Positions 23,100 through 33,722 of a stretch of 64,000 nt of DNA are shown piece by piece (position 1 is the stretch's first letter; every line of letters starts with the position of its first letter). The notes beneath the pieces are model-generated. The model worked only from the letters and a program-made list of their open reading frames with translations. It searched no databases and was not told the origin of the DNA. Source of the stretch: Harmonia axyridis (taxonomy: Eukaryota > Arthropoda > Insecta > Coleoptera > Coccinellidae); NCBI RefSeq assembly GCF_914767665.1, contig NC_059502.1, positions 26,988,812-27,052,811 on the forward strand. The letters are read 5' to 3'. The translations under genes were made by a program, and so were the position numbers.

Positions 23100-23328
23100 C
23101 AGGGGGCTCTAGTGCTAGATTTCTTTTTTACAGCATTCACTTAATTTGTAAGAAGTACTGAAGTAAGAACATTACTTTTCACGAAGAATTTTGAGGTGAC
23201 AGGTTGGAGCTGATTAAAAAAAAATTTAAATAATATATTTTCTTTTTGCTCCAAATTAATGTAGATATTTTTTGTAGCTTATTACTATCTTTAACATAAA
23301 TATTTTACCCATTCAAGGTATATCGACT
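23100..23328. other. Short noncoding stretch
   Basis: AT-rich spacer between the palindrome and repeat R copy 2; nothing recognised. Confidence 0.4.
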
Positions 23329-23895
23329 GAATAATAGTATATTCTAAAACAAGTTGCAGAATGGGCTCCTATTCCAGCACGACTGAGAAATTCGAAAAGG
23401 AGCGAGTTTTCGAACGAGTGTTGGAATGCCTTCTGCAACGAGTATTAGACGATATTTTCTCTATTTCAGTACAGATTTGTGAAATATTGTCGAAATTCAA
23501 TGAAAAATTTAGGTTATACATCCTAGTGACATTTGTATTGTATCTTGGCAGTTGGTGTGACTGTTAGGAAAATTGACAGATTATGTAATTTGAATTTGCA
23601 TCGTACGTTTCGAATTTTGAAATAATTTATAATTACGCATTGAATTCGTCAATTATGTCTGACGAAATTGATTTAACTCTGACAGAATTAAGAAAAATGG
23701 CGAATAATGTCTCGAATCATTTCACTAAATCCAAATTATATTATCTTGAAAATTGACGTTTGTTGAATTTTGATACGATTGGAAGTCTGTGTAGACAACC
23801 ACAAAACGAAAAATATAACTGACAAAAATGCTGCAATGAGTTCATTACAGCACTGTTTTTACACTGTAATGAACTCATTACGATACTGAAATATT
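23329..23895. repeat. Repeat R, copy 2
   Basis: Second copy of the repeat at 15927. It keeps the inverted GCAGAATGGGCTCCTATTCC pair, the short frame beginning MSDEIDLTLTELRKMANNV (23655) and the GCAATGAGTTCATTACAGCA palindrome near its right end. The short frame stops after ~33 codons in both copies. Confidence 0.75.
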
Positions 23896-23960
23896 TTTCA
23901 AACTCTTTCAAATTAGTTTGATAGACAGTTTGAATTTTCAAACCTGTAACCATTGCCCAC

Positions 23961-24371
23961 CAGGGCCGCCGCCAGGAGCGGCACATCGGACATTTTGCCG
24001 GGTCGCCAAATTGTAGGGGCGCAAAATCAGTTGATCGAAAAAACTTTTTGCACGTTCAAGAACTACGTTGCCTTTTTACTTTGGACTTATAAATAGAGCG
24101 TCGTACTTTTAAACAATGTAGTTTTTCGATTGAATCAACAAAACGTCGTTTAATTAATTTGGCAAGGTTATTTTAAGTTAATGATATAAAGAATAACAGA
24201 GGCTCCCTTGAAGAAAATTCATATTATAACGTTTTTCGGTAAATTAAGTCGGTACCTTTTAGAAAGAGTCAGTGGCGTAGGACTTGCGAATTCGTTACAA
24301 TATCAATTAGGTAAACCAGGGCGGCGAAATTTTATTTTGCCGGGGCGCTAAAATGTATGGCCGCGGCCCTG
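23961..24371. mobile_element. 411-bp hAT-like MITE with 8-bp TSD
   Basis: Ends CAGGGCCGCCGCC (left) and GGCCGCGGCCCTG (right) are imperfect inverted repeats and unusually GC-rich for the window. The flanks TTGCCCAC (23953-23960) and TTGCTCAC (24372-24379) form an 8-bp direct repeat with one mismatch, which points to hAT. An inverted fragment of the same family is at 3820-3879. Noncoding. Confidence 0.75.
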
Positions 24372-24374
24372 TTG

Positions 24375-24490
24375 CTCACTTCGATTTGACTTGAATCATT
24401 TATCAGAAAGATTGACTTGAGTTTGACTCGATTTCAAGTCATACTCAAGTCAATCTCAAACATTCAAATCAAACTTTAGACTATTTTGAA
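24375..24490. repeat. ACTTGAGTTTGAC subterminal repeat block
   Basis: Repeats of GATTGACTTGAGTTTGACTC, CAAGTCATACTCAAGTC and TCAAATCAAAC. Same vocabulary as 20485-20640. It may be the other end of one old element. Confidence 0.45.
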
Positions 24491-24499
24491 TCTTTTGGA

Positions 24500-25560
24500 T
24501 AATTATTTTGTAGTTTGAGTAAAAAGTGTGTAATTCATGCAAAAAACACTATAAGTACATATCTCGGACCTTAACGACTACCGATTTCAGACAATAATTG
24601 GAGTTATCGGTGCGCTCCTCCTCCAAACTATTGTCTTCGATTGGTAAAATGTTCTTACCGTTCTCGATACTTAATATACTATAAACACCCATTATAAAAC
24701 ACAAAAAAGGGTTCATCTCATTTTGTTCACATTTTTTCAATTAATGAAATACGTTATGCGATCTCTTATGCACTTTATAATATCGATCGCGAAACATTCA
24801 AAGCAGGAGCCCTGAACTATAATATAGACTAATGAGCTCATATTTATATCGTCATAACAGCCCACGTTACACAAGTAGAATAACTGCGTAACATGAAGTA
24901 TGTGAATTATAAGGGTGCTGCTATATGAAACAGCCAACTGCCTCCTTATGACTACTCAATGAATACAACTGACCTAGTGTTCCATTAGCATAACTCGTAT
25001 AAGGAGTCGTTATTAAAAATTGTCCATCACAATGCCAATTACTTCACTCCCTTACCATTTTTACGTGTCTTCTGGTGGACGTAGAACTAATTTCGAAAAT
25101 TACACCTTCCGCTTCCTGATCGTAATTCTGGTATTTACTTAGCACACTATCAAATTATCGAATTTTTTATGTTGATGACCTTATCTCTCGTCATAAAAGT
25201 TCAGAGAAGTGGTTGATATACGACTCAGACACATGGCTTGGCGGTATGACGATGGCTGTAAGCTGCTTCTGAATTCCGGTGGCCAAGATGAATCTAGAGA
25301 TAACAAGTTTTATCGTCCACATCGTGTTCAAGTGAAAGGTAAAGGGACAAACTGACCTGGAGAATGTTGGATTATAATTTTTATTGGTTACATTATTATC
25401 GGGTCTGTAGACTAACTGTTTTTGAATTTTTCCCACAGTGTTTAATAGATACTGGAAAAATAAGGGAAATGGACAAAATCTCAACGGAGAACCCTTTGGC
25501 CGATTTTAGCAATTATTTTATGTAGTTTGATTCTTCGGGAACATAACTGTTCAGATGCTG
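24500..25560. other. Noncoding, possibly host intergenic
   Basis: About 1 kb with no repeat match elsewhere in the window and no recognised coding. Minus-strand frames at 24549-24740, 24737-24937 and 25191-25484 have no domain and no neighbouring exon signals. Confidence 0.4.
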
Positions 25561-25670
25561 TCCCCATCTATTTTATATATTTTTTTTATATTTCATTTTA
25601 TTAGATACAGGGATTAACAACAAAAATTAATAGTAACAAATGAAGTAAGAATCACGTCCCTAATTATTCA

Positions 25671-25723
25671 TACTGAGTACTTTGACAGGAGCTAGGACAG
25701 CTAGTAGTCAAAGAACTCAGTAT
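25671..25723. repeat. Short hairpin with 16-bp arms
   Basis: TACTGAGTACTTTGAC and its near-complement (AGTCAAAGAACTCAGTA) enclose a GGAGCTAGGACAGCTAGT loop that itself contains an inverted AGCT core. It lies ~100 bases before a hammerhead-like motif (25821-25860). Function unknown. Confidence 0.6.
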
Positions 25724-25820
25724 TAATAGTAACAGTTTGGTTTTCGTCCATGATAAAAATATAATGAAGAACTTGTCAGGAATGGAGACAATGCTTTAAT
25801 TTTTATCACAAGTTTACTTT

Positions 25821-25860
25821 TGCCAACGTTTCGGAGGCAATTTCCTCCTTCTTCATGGCT
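25821..25860 (-). other. Hammerhead-ribozyme-like motif
   Basis: On the minus strand: AGCCATGAAGA, then a 5-bp hairpin GGAGG/CCTCC, then GAAACGTTGGC. The arrangement UGAAGA - stem II - GAAA, closed by GCCA/UGGC, resembles the hammerhead core, although the canonical CUGAUGA is altered. Similar arrangements occur at 28273-28312 and 45646-45683. Penelope-like elements and some retrotransposons carry such motifs. No adjacent reverse transcriptase of that type was seen. Confidence 0.4.
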
Positions 25861-25879
25861 AAAAAACAAAGGAGATTTA

Positions 25880-26304
25880 ACTTTCGTTTAATTATTATGA
25901 ATTGAAATATTTAAATAATTATGACTGGTTTCTTACTTTGATTCTAATATGTTCCTTTTAGTTCAAGATGGGTAAGTTGATTTTTTTATTGCATATTGCA
26001 TGTTGTTAATTAAACTGAAGGTAATACAGATCCGACCCAAAAAAAATTGGATAAGGGTCCAAATCACCTGAAAATCTACTTTGAATGATATTGTATGACA
26101 TATCATTGAATTCAGCGTTAGAAGTTATTTCGAAAAAATATCATAAAATATGCAGGTCCGTATTGAAAAAAATGAGTTTGAGGGTGGCCCAGAGAGTACG
26201 AAACGTTGGATACGAAATCTGATTACGTCAAATTGAGGATAATTAACTATCGAATATAAAATTCCTGTAATATTTTTTGATAATATTTGAAATGAAGTGG
26301 AAAA
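25880..26304 (+). mobile_element. Long-TIR mariner-like family, 3' part of one copy
   Basis: Matches the 3' half of the better-preserved copy at 56956-58142: the AT-rich spacer (TTTAATTATTATGAATTGAA) and then the long 3' inverted repeat starting near TACAGATCCGACCC. The terminal ~60-100 bases are missing, and at ~26305 the sequence passes directly into the 5' inverted repeat of a second copy. Confidence 0.65.
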
Positions 26305-26636
26305 AAATGAAAAAAAGTTGCATGCATAGAAGCATTATCAAGCAGTTCAAACAAATCGAGATTATCAGGGCCGGTTATTGAGATATCATAAAAAAAGTAA
26401 ATTCTGTCATTTTGATTTTTCTTTTTTCCCCCTTTATTTCAAATATTATCAAAAAATGTTACAGGAATTTTTTATTCGACAATAAATTGTTCTCAATTTG
26501 ACGTAATCAGATTTCGTATCCAACGTTTCGTGCTCTCTGGGCCACCCTCAACCTCATTTTTTTCAATACGGACCTGTATATTTTATGACACTTTTCGAAA
26601 TAACTTTTAACGCTGAATTCAACGATATATCATACA

Positions 26637-26975
26637 ATGTCATTCAAAGTTGATTTTCAGGGGATTTCGACCCTTATCCAATTTTCTTTGGGTCGGATCT
26701 GTAGTGAATGCAATTTATCAAAAACTGCTGTTAATAAAATAGTCAAGAGACGCGAATACAATGATTTCAAATTTGAATACCAAGCCTTGCAAAACTTATA
26801 TCGTAATGATATCAAAATAAAGTTCGATTCTGGAACAAATGACAAATCCAACAATAGTGATTTCTCGCGAGAAGATTGGAAGGTATTCAAGAAGACGAAA
26901 TAAGCAAATGTATAAGAAGTATGGGTTCCAGAACCGTTAAGTGCATTTTACAAAATGGTGGACATTTCGAACACT
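26637..26975 (+). pseudogene. Tc1/mariner-like transposase C-terminal relic
   Basis: The 88-residue plus-strand frame ends in SREDWKVFKKTK*. Comparison with 57243-57478 shows it is the decayed C-terminal part of a transposase: residual sequence encodes NGGHFEHLL in another frame near 26953-26980. Deletions and frameshifts have destroyed the frame. The catalytic core is absent. Confidence 0.6.
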
Positions 26976-27376
26976 TACTTCATTCATTTTCATTTACTCG
27001 AATTCGATTTTTCTTTCATTAAATGATAATTCGTTTAATTATTATGAATTGAAATATGTAAATAATTATTACTTGTTTCTTGATTTGATTCTGATATGTT
27101 CCATTCAGTTCAAGATGAGTAAGTTGATTTTCTCATCGAAATGTATTGCTTGTTGTTAATTAAACACACATTTCGAACACTTACTTCATTCATTTTCATT
27201 TACTCGAATTCGATTTTTCTTTCATTAAATGATAATTCGTTTAATTATTATGAATTGAAATATGTAAATAATTATTACTTGTTTCTTGATTTGATTCTGA
27301 TATGTTCCATTCAGTTCAAGATGAGTAAGTTGATTTTCTCATCGAAATGTATTGCTTGTTGTTAATTAAACTAAAG
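26965..27376 (+). repeat. 206-bp tandem duplication, copies virtually identical
   Basis: Two copies of CATTTCGAACACTTACTTCA... through TTGCTTGTTGTTAATTAAAC follow each other with period 206 (26965-27170, 27171-27376). I see no difference across the repeated body, so the duplication is young relative to the element it sits in. It creates two near-identical 72-74 residue frames with no domain; these are not genes. Confidence 0.85.
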
Positions 27377-27793
27377 GTACCGTAATACAGATCCGTCCCA
27401 GAGAAATTTGGATAAGGGTCAAAATCATCTGAAAATCAACTTTGAATGACATTGTATGGTATATCGTTGAATTCAGCGTTGAAAGTTATTTCGAAAAGTG
27501 TCATAAAATATACAGGTCCGTATTGAAAAAAATGAGGTTGAGGGTGGCCCAGAGAGTACGAAACGTTGGATACGAAATCAAATTGAGGATAATTTACTAT
27601 CGAATAAAAAATTCCTGTAACATTTTTTTATAATGTTCGAAATAAAGTGGGAAAAAAAAAATCAAAATGACAGAATTCACTCTTCTCATGATATCTCAAT
27701 AACCGGCCCTGATAATCTCGAATTGTTTGAACGGCTTGATAATGCTTCTATGCATGCAACTTTTTCTCCAATTGACCGACCTTCTAACTCTTA

Positions 27794-28968
27794 GGCCCAG
27801 TTTCACCAAATGCTTTAATCTTGACTTGGCTCTTAAGTGAGGCCTTAGATCACGATTAATGTAATGTAGCGTTTCACCACATTCCAAAGCGCCATTTAAT
27901 CGACCAATCGCGATTTAGCACTAATCGGCCATTTTTGGAGGATTACAACCTTTCAAGTTGAGATTAATAATTATTTATCAGTATGGAACTCTTGTCTATG
28001 TAATTATTTTTCCGGAAATTTCTAATTTTTGGGTCAATTTTATCAAAATATGACTATATGTATAGGCTCAATATTTCCCATTTAAAATACACGTAAACTT
28101 TGTTTTTGTGTTTTATGAAATTTATTGCAAAGAATAATTTATTGATATGTTTGATTGAAATATTATTTAAGAAGCAGTTAAACTTGTTAATAAAAATAAA
28201 TAAGTTAATAAAATTACTAAATGAAATAAAACGAAGTAATTCCACTATATTATTTAATTGTTAGTAACAATTGTTTCTCCACATGTGGCTTCATCAGGCT
28301 ACATTTCTGAACTGATAAGAGTACAGAGGTTTTCGGAATCTTATATAGGAGAAAAATTGACAGAAAAATATTCGAAAGGGTATCATAAATTACAAAGTTA
28401 ACCTGTAATTACAACCTGTAAATTACAAGTTAACCTGTAATGATTGCCCAATGGTTTATTATTAACAATTAAATAATACAGTGGAATTACTTCGTTTTAT
28501 TTTATTTATAATGAATTTCCGCCAAGTAAGGACCGAATCCATTAAATAAAATTACTTATATAGTTTTTTTTCCAGAATAAGTGGTTTTGTGAAATGGGAT
28601 AATTTCTTTTTAACTTCTGCAAGTTTCCGACATTTCGAAGCACATCACTCGACATTTTCGGCAAAAATTAACTTTGTTTTTTGTTTACAAGATGACAAAT
28701 GTTTTGAAATGTTATGAGTTATGAATGAATGACACCTGACACCTAGCGCCAATGGTGGTCATCACTGCTAATACGATACAGAACACTATTATAACTCTTT
28801 GTTCACAACGTTGCCAAATGGTCTGACTATTTAATCGCGATTTGGTTAATCGCGATCATCTTCGGACGGGTTGATGCATGGTGAAACGGAAAACACTGTT
28901 AAGCCTGCTTTAGTAACAAGCGGAGTTTAATCAATCTGGGATCAAGTGCTGTTTGGTGAAACTGGGCC
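27794..28968. mobile_element. Harbinger-type MITE Q1 (with internal insertion)
   Basis: Terminal inverted repeats GGCCCAGTTTCACCAAATGC / ...TTTGGTGAAACTGGGCC with TTA on each side (27791-27793 and 28969-28971). Three-base TWA duplications and GGCC... ends are typical of PIF/Harbinger. Relative to copies Q3 and Q4 it carries a ~330-bp insertion at 28218-28545. No transposase. It sits in the 3' inverted repeat of the mariner-like element. Confidence 0.85.
28218..28545 (-). mobile_element. Small insertion with fold-back ends and hammerhead-like core
   Basis: Absent from MITE copies Q3 and Q4 at the same place, hence an insertion. It has an inverted pair ACGAAGTAATTCCACTATAT / complement (28228 and ~28480), and on the minus strand GCCTGATGAAGCCACATGTG followed by GAGAAACAATTG. 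CTGATGA - hairpin (CCACATGTGG) - GAAAC is a near-canonical hammerhead core. A diverged relative lies at 17435-17650. The ATAAAATTAC word appears at both edges (28210 and 28545), possibly a target duplication. Confidence 0.6.
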
Positions 28969-28971
28969 TTA

Positions 28972-29713
28972 GGCCCAGTTCGAAGATGATCGCGATTAAC
29001 CAAATCGCGATTAAATAGTCAGACTATTTGGCAACGTTGTGAACAAAGAGTTATAATAGTGTTCTGTATCGTATTAGCAGTGATGACCACCATTGGCGCT
29101 AGGTGTCAGGTGTCATTCATTCATAACTCATAACATTTCAAAACATTTGTCATCTTGTAAACAAAAAACAAAGTTAATTTTTGCCGAAAATGTCGAGTGA
29201 TGTGCTTCGAAATATCGGAAACTTGCAGAAGTTAAAACGAAATTATCCCATTTCACAAAACCACACATTCTGGAAAAAAAACTATATAAGTAATTTTATT
29301 AACTTATTTATTTTTATTAACAAGTTCAACTGCTTCTTAAATAATATTTCAATCAAACATATCAATAAATTATTCTTTGCAATAAATTTCATGAAACACA
29401 AAAACAAAGTTTACGTGTATTTAAAATGGGAAATATTGAGCCTATACATATAGTCATATTTTGATAAAATTGACCCAAAAATTAGAAATTTCCGGAAAAA
29501 TAATCACATAGACAAGAGTTCCATACTGATAAATAATTATTAATCTCAACTTGAAAGGTTATAATCCTCCAAAAATGGCCGATTAGTGCTAAATCGCGAT
29601 TGGTCGATTAAATGGCGCTTTGGAGTGTGGTGAAACGCTACATTACATTAATCGTGATCTAAGGCCTCACTTAAGAGCTAAGTCAAGATTAAAGCATTTG
29701 GTGAAACTGGGCC
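28972..29713. mobile_element. Harbinger-type MITE Q2, inverted, end-deleted
   Basis: Inverted relative to Q1 and joined to it by a single TTA. Its left end keeps only GGCCCAG and then jumps to TTCGAAGATGATCGCGATT, so ~95 subterminal bases are lost. Its right end is complete (GGTGAAACTGGGCC), followed by TTA (29714-29716). The frame 29181-29453 (90 residues, starts MPKMSSDVLRN) is shared with other copies, without a recognised domain. Confidence 0.8.
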
Positions 29714-29789
29714 TTATGGTTTAAAAGTGAACAATACAATCCCATTGAAAAAGTGGCCACCCTGTATTAGATTAGTTCGTCTATGGACT

Positions 29790-30300
29790 GGACCAAGAAC
29801 CAGCCAGATGATATAATCCCAGATCGCGAATCGTGAGCGCGAGTGGGCGGCAGGCTGATCGACGGCCGGCAGAAAAACGACCGCACTACGTGGTGCGGCA
29901 GGTGAACCGCAGACCGGCTCCTTAATGAGACAGGTGGCGGCCGTGTTAATTGAACGCGTTGATCAGTTTCTCTCTTCTTCTTCGAGGGAGCCACGGGCAG
30001 ATGACGGGCCGAGGACACCCCCGCGGCTCTTTATGCCGCCAAACTGCCACTTATTTGCTTTACGAACGACGAATTTATCGGCGCGCTAGGCAGCTTGTCG
30101 CTGACGAGAATTTAATTACTCATTTGAATTTTATGACGGTGGAATGGTCGAAACGGAATTTCAATTCTGGTAATGACGGAACGACAGCTAGTTTGGGGGC
30201 GTTTTACGCTTTTTGGATGCGGAGGATACGCTTAGGAATTGACCGACACGGTTTTTATACGTTCTTTGTGACCGTGCCTATTGATCGTGACAATCAATTT
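29790..30300. other. GC- and CpG-rich block of unknown origin
   Basis: An abrupt rise in GC and CpG (GGCGCGCTAGGCAG, CACCCCCGCGGC, GACGGCCGGCAG) between the end of the mariner-like element and the 5' truncation point of a LINE. Both strands have open frames of ~80-120 codons here (29767-30018 minus; 29950-30309 plus), expected from GC content; the plus frame has no recognised domain. It could be a displaced host promoter/CpG-rich exon or a fragment from another element. I cannot identify it. Confidence 0.5.
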
Positions 30301-30480
30301 GAGAATTAAAGAGAAAGAATGTTTACATAGAATTAAATTCAAAAATCAACTAATTGAAAATGAATCCGAGATAGCCGATAAATTCAATGATTTCTTTATC
30401 GATAGTATAAAAAATATAGTAATGAATATCAAGAAGTATAACAGATATCTATCTAATATTGAAAAATATGAAAACTTTAC

Positions 30481-32174
30481 AAAGGATCCCGCACATTTAG
30501 TATGGGAAATGGCTTTCCGTGAATTTGGCTGAATTTTTGATATGTTGTATTTCTTGATAAATTGATCAGAAGTGTCCTTAGCCACAAAGCTCAAAAATGG
30601 ACAGTTTTCGAGATATGGAGCTTTGAAAATGGATTTTTTGCAATTTTCGGGGTTTTTGCTCATCAATCAGGGAGCTCTCATTTCTGGTTGGGATGGAATT
30701 TGGATGTTCGGCGGCCAGAACCCGACTGAGAAATGATCATCCTTGGTTATATTAGGCACCGCCATCGATAATTTTTTATACACTGCTCCACATGACTATG
30801 AAATGAGATACAAAATCCAAGATCTTCCATACATCTTTTCATGCCACAAGATGACGCCAGAATAATTCACATGACCGAGAAACGACATATTGTGAGATTT
30901 TATTAAGAGAGACCATAATAACTGAATCCTCATATATCTGATGTCCAATAATATCAAATATGTTAGTCAAAATGTTCATAACCAGGCACCGCGAGCTGTA
31001 ATGGGGGAAAATGGGAAAATCATAATCATATATCCTCAGGGATAACAATTGTGATCACTATTGATGTCATTTACATATGATATGTGATTACATATGATAT
31101 GTTTCTCACAAATCTCGATAATCTGACAATGGGGTGCCAATACATTTTCCTCAGAATGTCTCGAAATTGATGATAGCATCTCACAGACAAACGAATCCGT
31201 GAAAATGTCTGCAGTTTTGATGCAATATAGTACTATACGGGTAGAATATAGAAGTCCAAGTGTTGGAAGCTAACTATGAATGGAACTTCCTATATTAACC
31301 CACGAATTCTTGAAAATAATTTTTTTTTTCTATGAACTTTTTGAACTTCACACATACGAAAGAATACTATCTAATAATATGATCGTTGGCAAAATGAATG
31401 AGTAGATCAATCAAAAACAATATAATAATGAGAGTAACATTCATAATAATAATAACAATAATGATAATAAACAAAAGACAATTTAGATGCTATCATCAAT
31501 TTCGAGACATTCTGTGGAAAATCTCTTGGCACTCCATTGTCACATTATCGAGATTTGTGAGAAACAAATCACATATCATATGTAAATGACATCAATAGTG
31601 ATCACAATTATTATCCCTGAGGATATATGATTATGATTTTCCCATTTTCCCCCATTACAGCTCGCGATGCCTGGTTATGAACATTTCGGGTAACATATTT
31701 GATATTATTGGACATCAGATATATAAGGATTCAGTTATTATGGTCTCTCTTAAAAAAATCTCACAATATGTCGTTTCTCGGTCATGTGAATTATTCTGGC
31801 GTCATCTTGTGGCATGAAAAGATGTATGGAAGATCTTGGATTTTGTATCTCATTTCATAGCCAATGTGGAGCAGTGTATAAAAAATTATCGAAGCCGGTG
31901 CCTAATATAACCAAGGATGATCATTTATCAGTCGAGTTCTGGCCGCCGAACATCCAAATTCCATCCCAACCAGAAATGAGAGCTCCCCGATTGATAAGCA
32001 AAAACCCCGAAAATTGCAAAAAATCCATTTTCAAAGCTCCATATCTCGAAAACTGTCCATTTTTGAGCTTTTTGGCCATGGACTTCTGATCAGTTTATCA
32101 AGAACTACAACATATCAAAAATTCACCCAAATTCACGGAAAGCCATTTCCCATACTAAACGTGCGGGGTCCTTT
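30481..32174. mobile_element. 1.69-kb palindromic element inside the LINE
   Basis: Arms of ~700 bp: 30481-~31185 and ~31490-32174. The ends are AAAGGATCCCGCAC (left) and GTGCGGGGTCCTTT (right). Matching landmarks include TTAGTATGGGAAATGGCTTT, CATTTTTGAGCTTT and CTCATTTCTGGTTGGGATGG. A ~300-base loop is also partly paired. It carries no recognised coding sequence; frames inside (30839-31048, 31398-31589, 31814-32089) are arm shadows. It lies exactly within LINE coding sequence. Superfamily unknown. Confidence 0.85.
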
Positions 32175-33722
32175 CAAATTGCTCGGTATGAAAGAGTTGA
32201 AGCACATTATGATGTCTCTCAAAAACACATCAGGACAAGATGATGGTATAAATACAATGGTTGCGAGGGATGTGTTTCAAGCAGTGGGAAATAGGTTGCT
32301 GGATGTCGTCAATACGTCATTGGAAAGTGGAGTTTTTCCGGAGTGGAAAACATCGAAGGTGATACCAATACAAAAGGTCAATGGGACGTTTGTTTGTGAA
32401 GAATTTCGGGGAATAAATACGGTGCCAATGTTAGAGAAGGTGCTATAAATTGCGGTGTAACAACAACTCGTAGAATATTGTGATCGAAATAAAATTCTCA
32501 CTAAAAACCAATCAGGTTTTCGAGTGGCTCATTCTTGTGAAACTACATTGTTGAATAGTTGTGACAAGTGGATGGGGGATATTGACAGTGGTAAGATGAT
32601 ATTGGTAGTGTTTTTGGACTTTCAAAGAGCATTTGAGACAATTGATAGGAAATTACTGTTACTTAAAATAAAAAAAACTAGGGTTATCTGGGAAAGTTTT
32701 TCAGTGATTTGAGTCATATTCGACAGGAAGGACGCAAAAAGTAAAATTCGGAAATTTTGTGTCATCAATTGGGAAAAATGAATTTGGGGTACCTCAGGGT
32801 ACAAATTTGGGAACAATTTTATTTCTATTGAATATAAATGATGTAGTGAAATATGTATGGAATTGTAAGATAACTTTGTTTGCGGATGATAAGTACTATG
32901 ATATATGTTTCTGGATATGATGTTGAAATTTTGTTCAAATTAGTTAACGAGGATTTGGATAGGTTGTTCATTTGGCTTTGCGACAATAACTTGAAAGTCA
33001 ATATAAAAAAATCGAAGTATATGTTAATAGGTAGTGAATATAGGACACGTAGTACCGACATAAGTAATTTCAGAATTAATATTGATAAAGATGTAATAGA
33101 GAGGGTTACTAAAATGAAATACTTAGGATTGATTTTAGACGAGAATTTAAAGTTTCAGTTTCACGTGGATTATATCGCAAATAAAATGTCCAAAAAGATT
33201 GGTTTCATATCTAGAATAAGGGGTAAAATTGATATGAATACGTCACTGATGTTGTTTAGATCATTGGTACTTCCTCATGTGGATTATTGCTCGTCAGTTA
33301 TGTTTAATTTAAATAGAGGTAGCATAGATAGGTTACAAAAAATACAAAATAGAGGTATGAGAATTATTTTTAAATGTAATAAAAGAACTCCCATAAGAAA
33401 TATGTTAAATTGTTTGAAATTGATGAGTGTCAATCAAAGGATTATTTATAGAACATTAGATTTAATATTCGAAGCAAGGAATGAAATGTTACCTGAATAT
33501 TTGAATGAAAACCAAAAATTTGCTAATGAGATACATAATTATAATAAACGACGTCGAGATGATTTTTACATAGAAAAAGTTAATACTACATTAATGAATA
33601 AATCCACATTTAGCAGGGCATTAGTTATCTTCAATAAACTACCTGAAAAGATCAAATATTGTAATAATTATAGAGCATTCAAAAAATGTTTAATGAGTTA
33701 TATTTATGAAGAATTTAATTAA
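32175..33722 (+). pseudogene. LINE reverse transcriptase, frameshifted
   Basis: Order of motifs: SGQDDGINTMVARDV, IPIQKVNGTFVCEEFRGINT, QSGFRVAHSCETTLL, LVVFLDFQRAFETIDRK, FGVPQGTNLGTILFL, LFADD, then a long open tail of 280 codons (32880-33722) with NNLKVNIKKSKYMLIGSEYR, VTKMKYLGLILDENLKF and LVLPHVDYCSSVMF. This is the reverse transcriptase and C-terminal region of a CR1/Jockey-like LINE. A stop at 32446-32448, a break at ~32690 and a shift at the catalytic FADD disrupt it. Confidence 0.88.

Larger units (their letters stand above)
26305..29764 (+). mobile_element. Long-TIR Tc1/mariner-like element, split by two MITEs
   Basis: The 5' inverted repeat (26305-26703, outer end truncated), a transposase relic (26704-26975), a duplicated 206-bp spacer (26965-27376), and the 3' inverted repeat (27388-27793 plus 29717-29764) lie in the same order as in the copy at 56956. 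The 3' terminus CCACCCTG is followed by TA. The 3' repeat is interrupted at TTA by two Harbinger-type MITEs (27794-29713). Inverted repeats of the intact element would be ~460 bp, very long for Tc1/mariner. Confidence 0.7.

Noticed and set aside
26027..26701. A self-contained palindromic MITE ending in TACAGATCCGACCC
   Set aside because: In the copy at 56956-58142 the same CAGATCCG word lies inside a longer inverted repeat, so the apparent ends are the inner edge of ~460-bp TIRs from two fused copies.
26941..27365. Two paralogous small membrane-protein genes of 72 and 74 residues
   Set aside because: They are the two halves of a 206-bp tandem duplication within a decayed transposon; near-identity comes from the duplication, with no domain or promoter.
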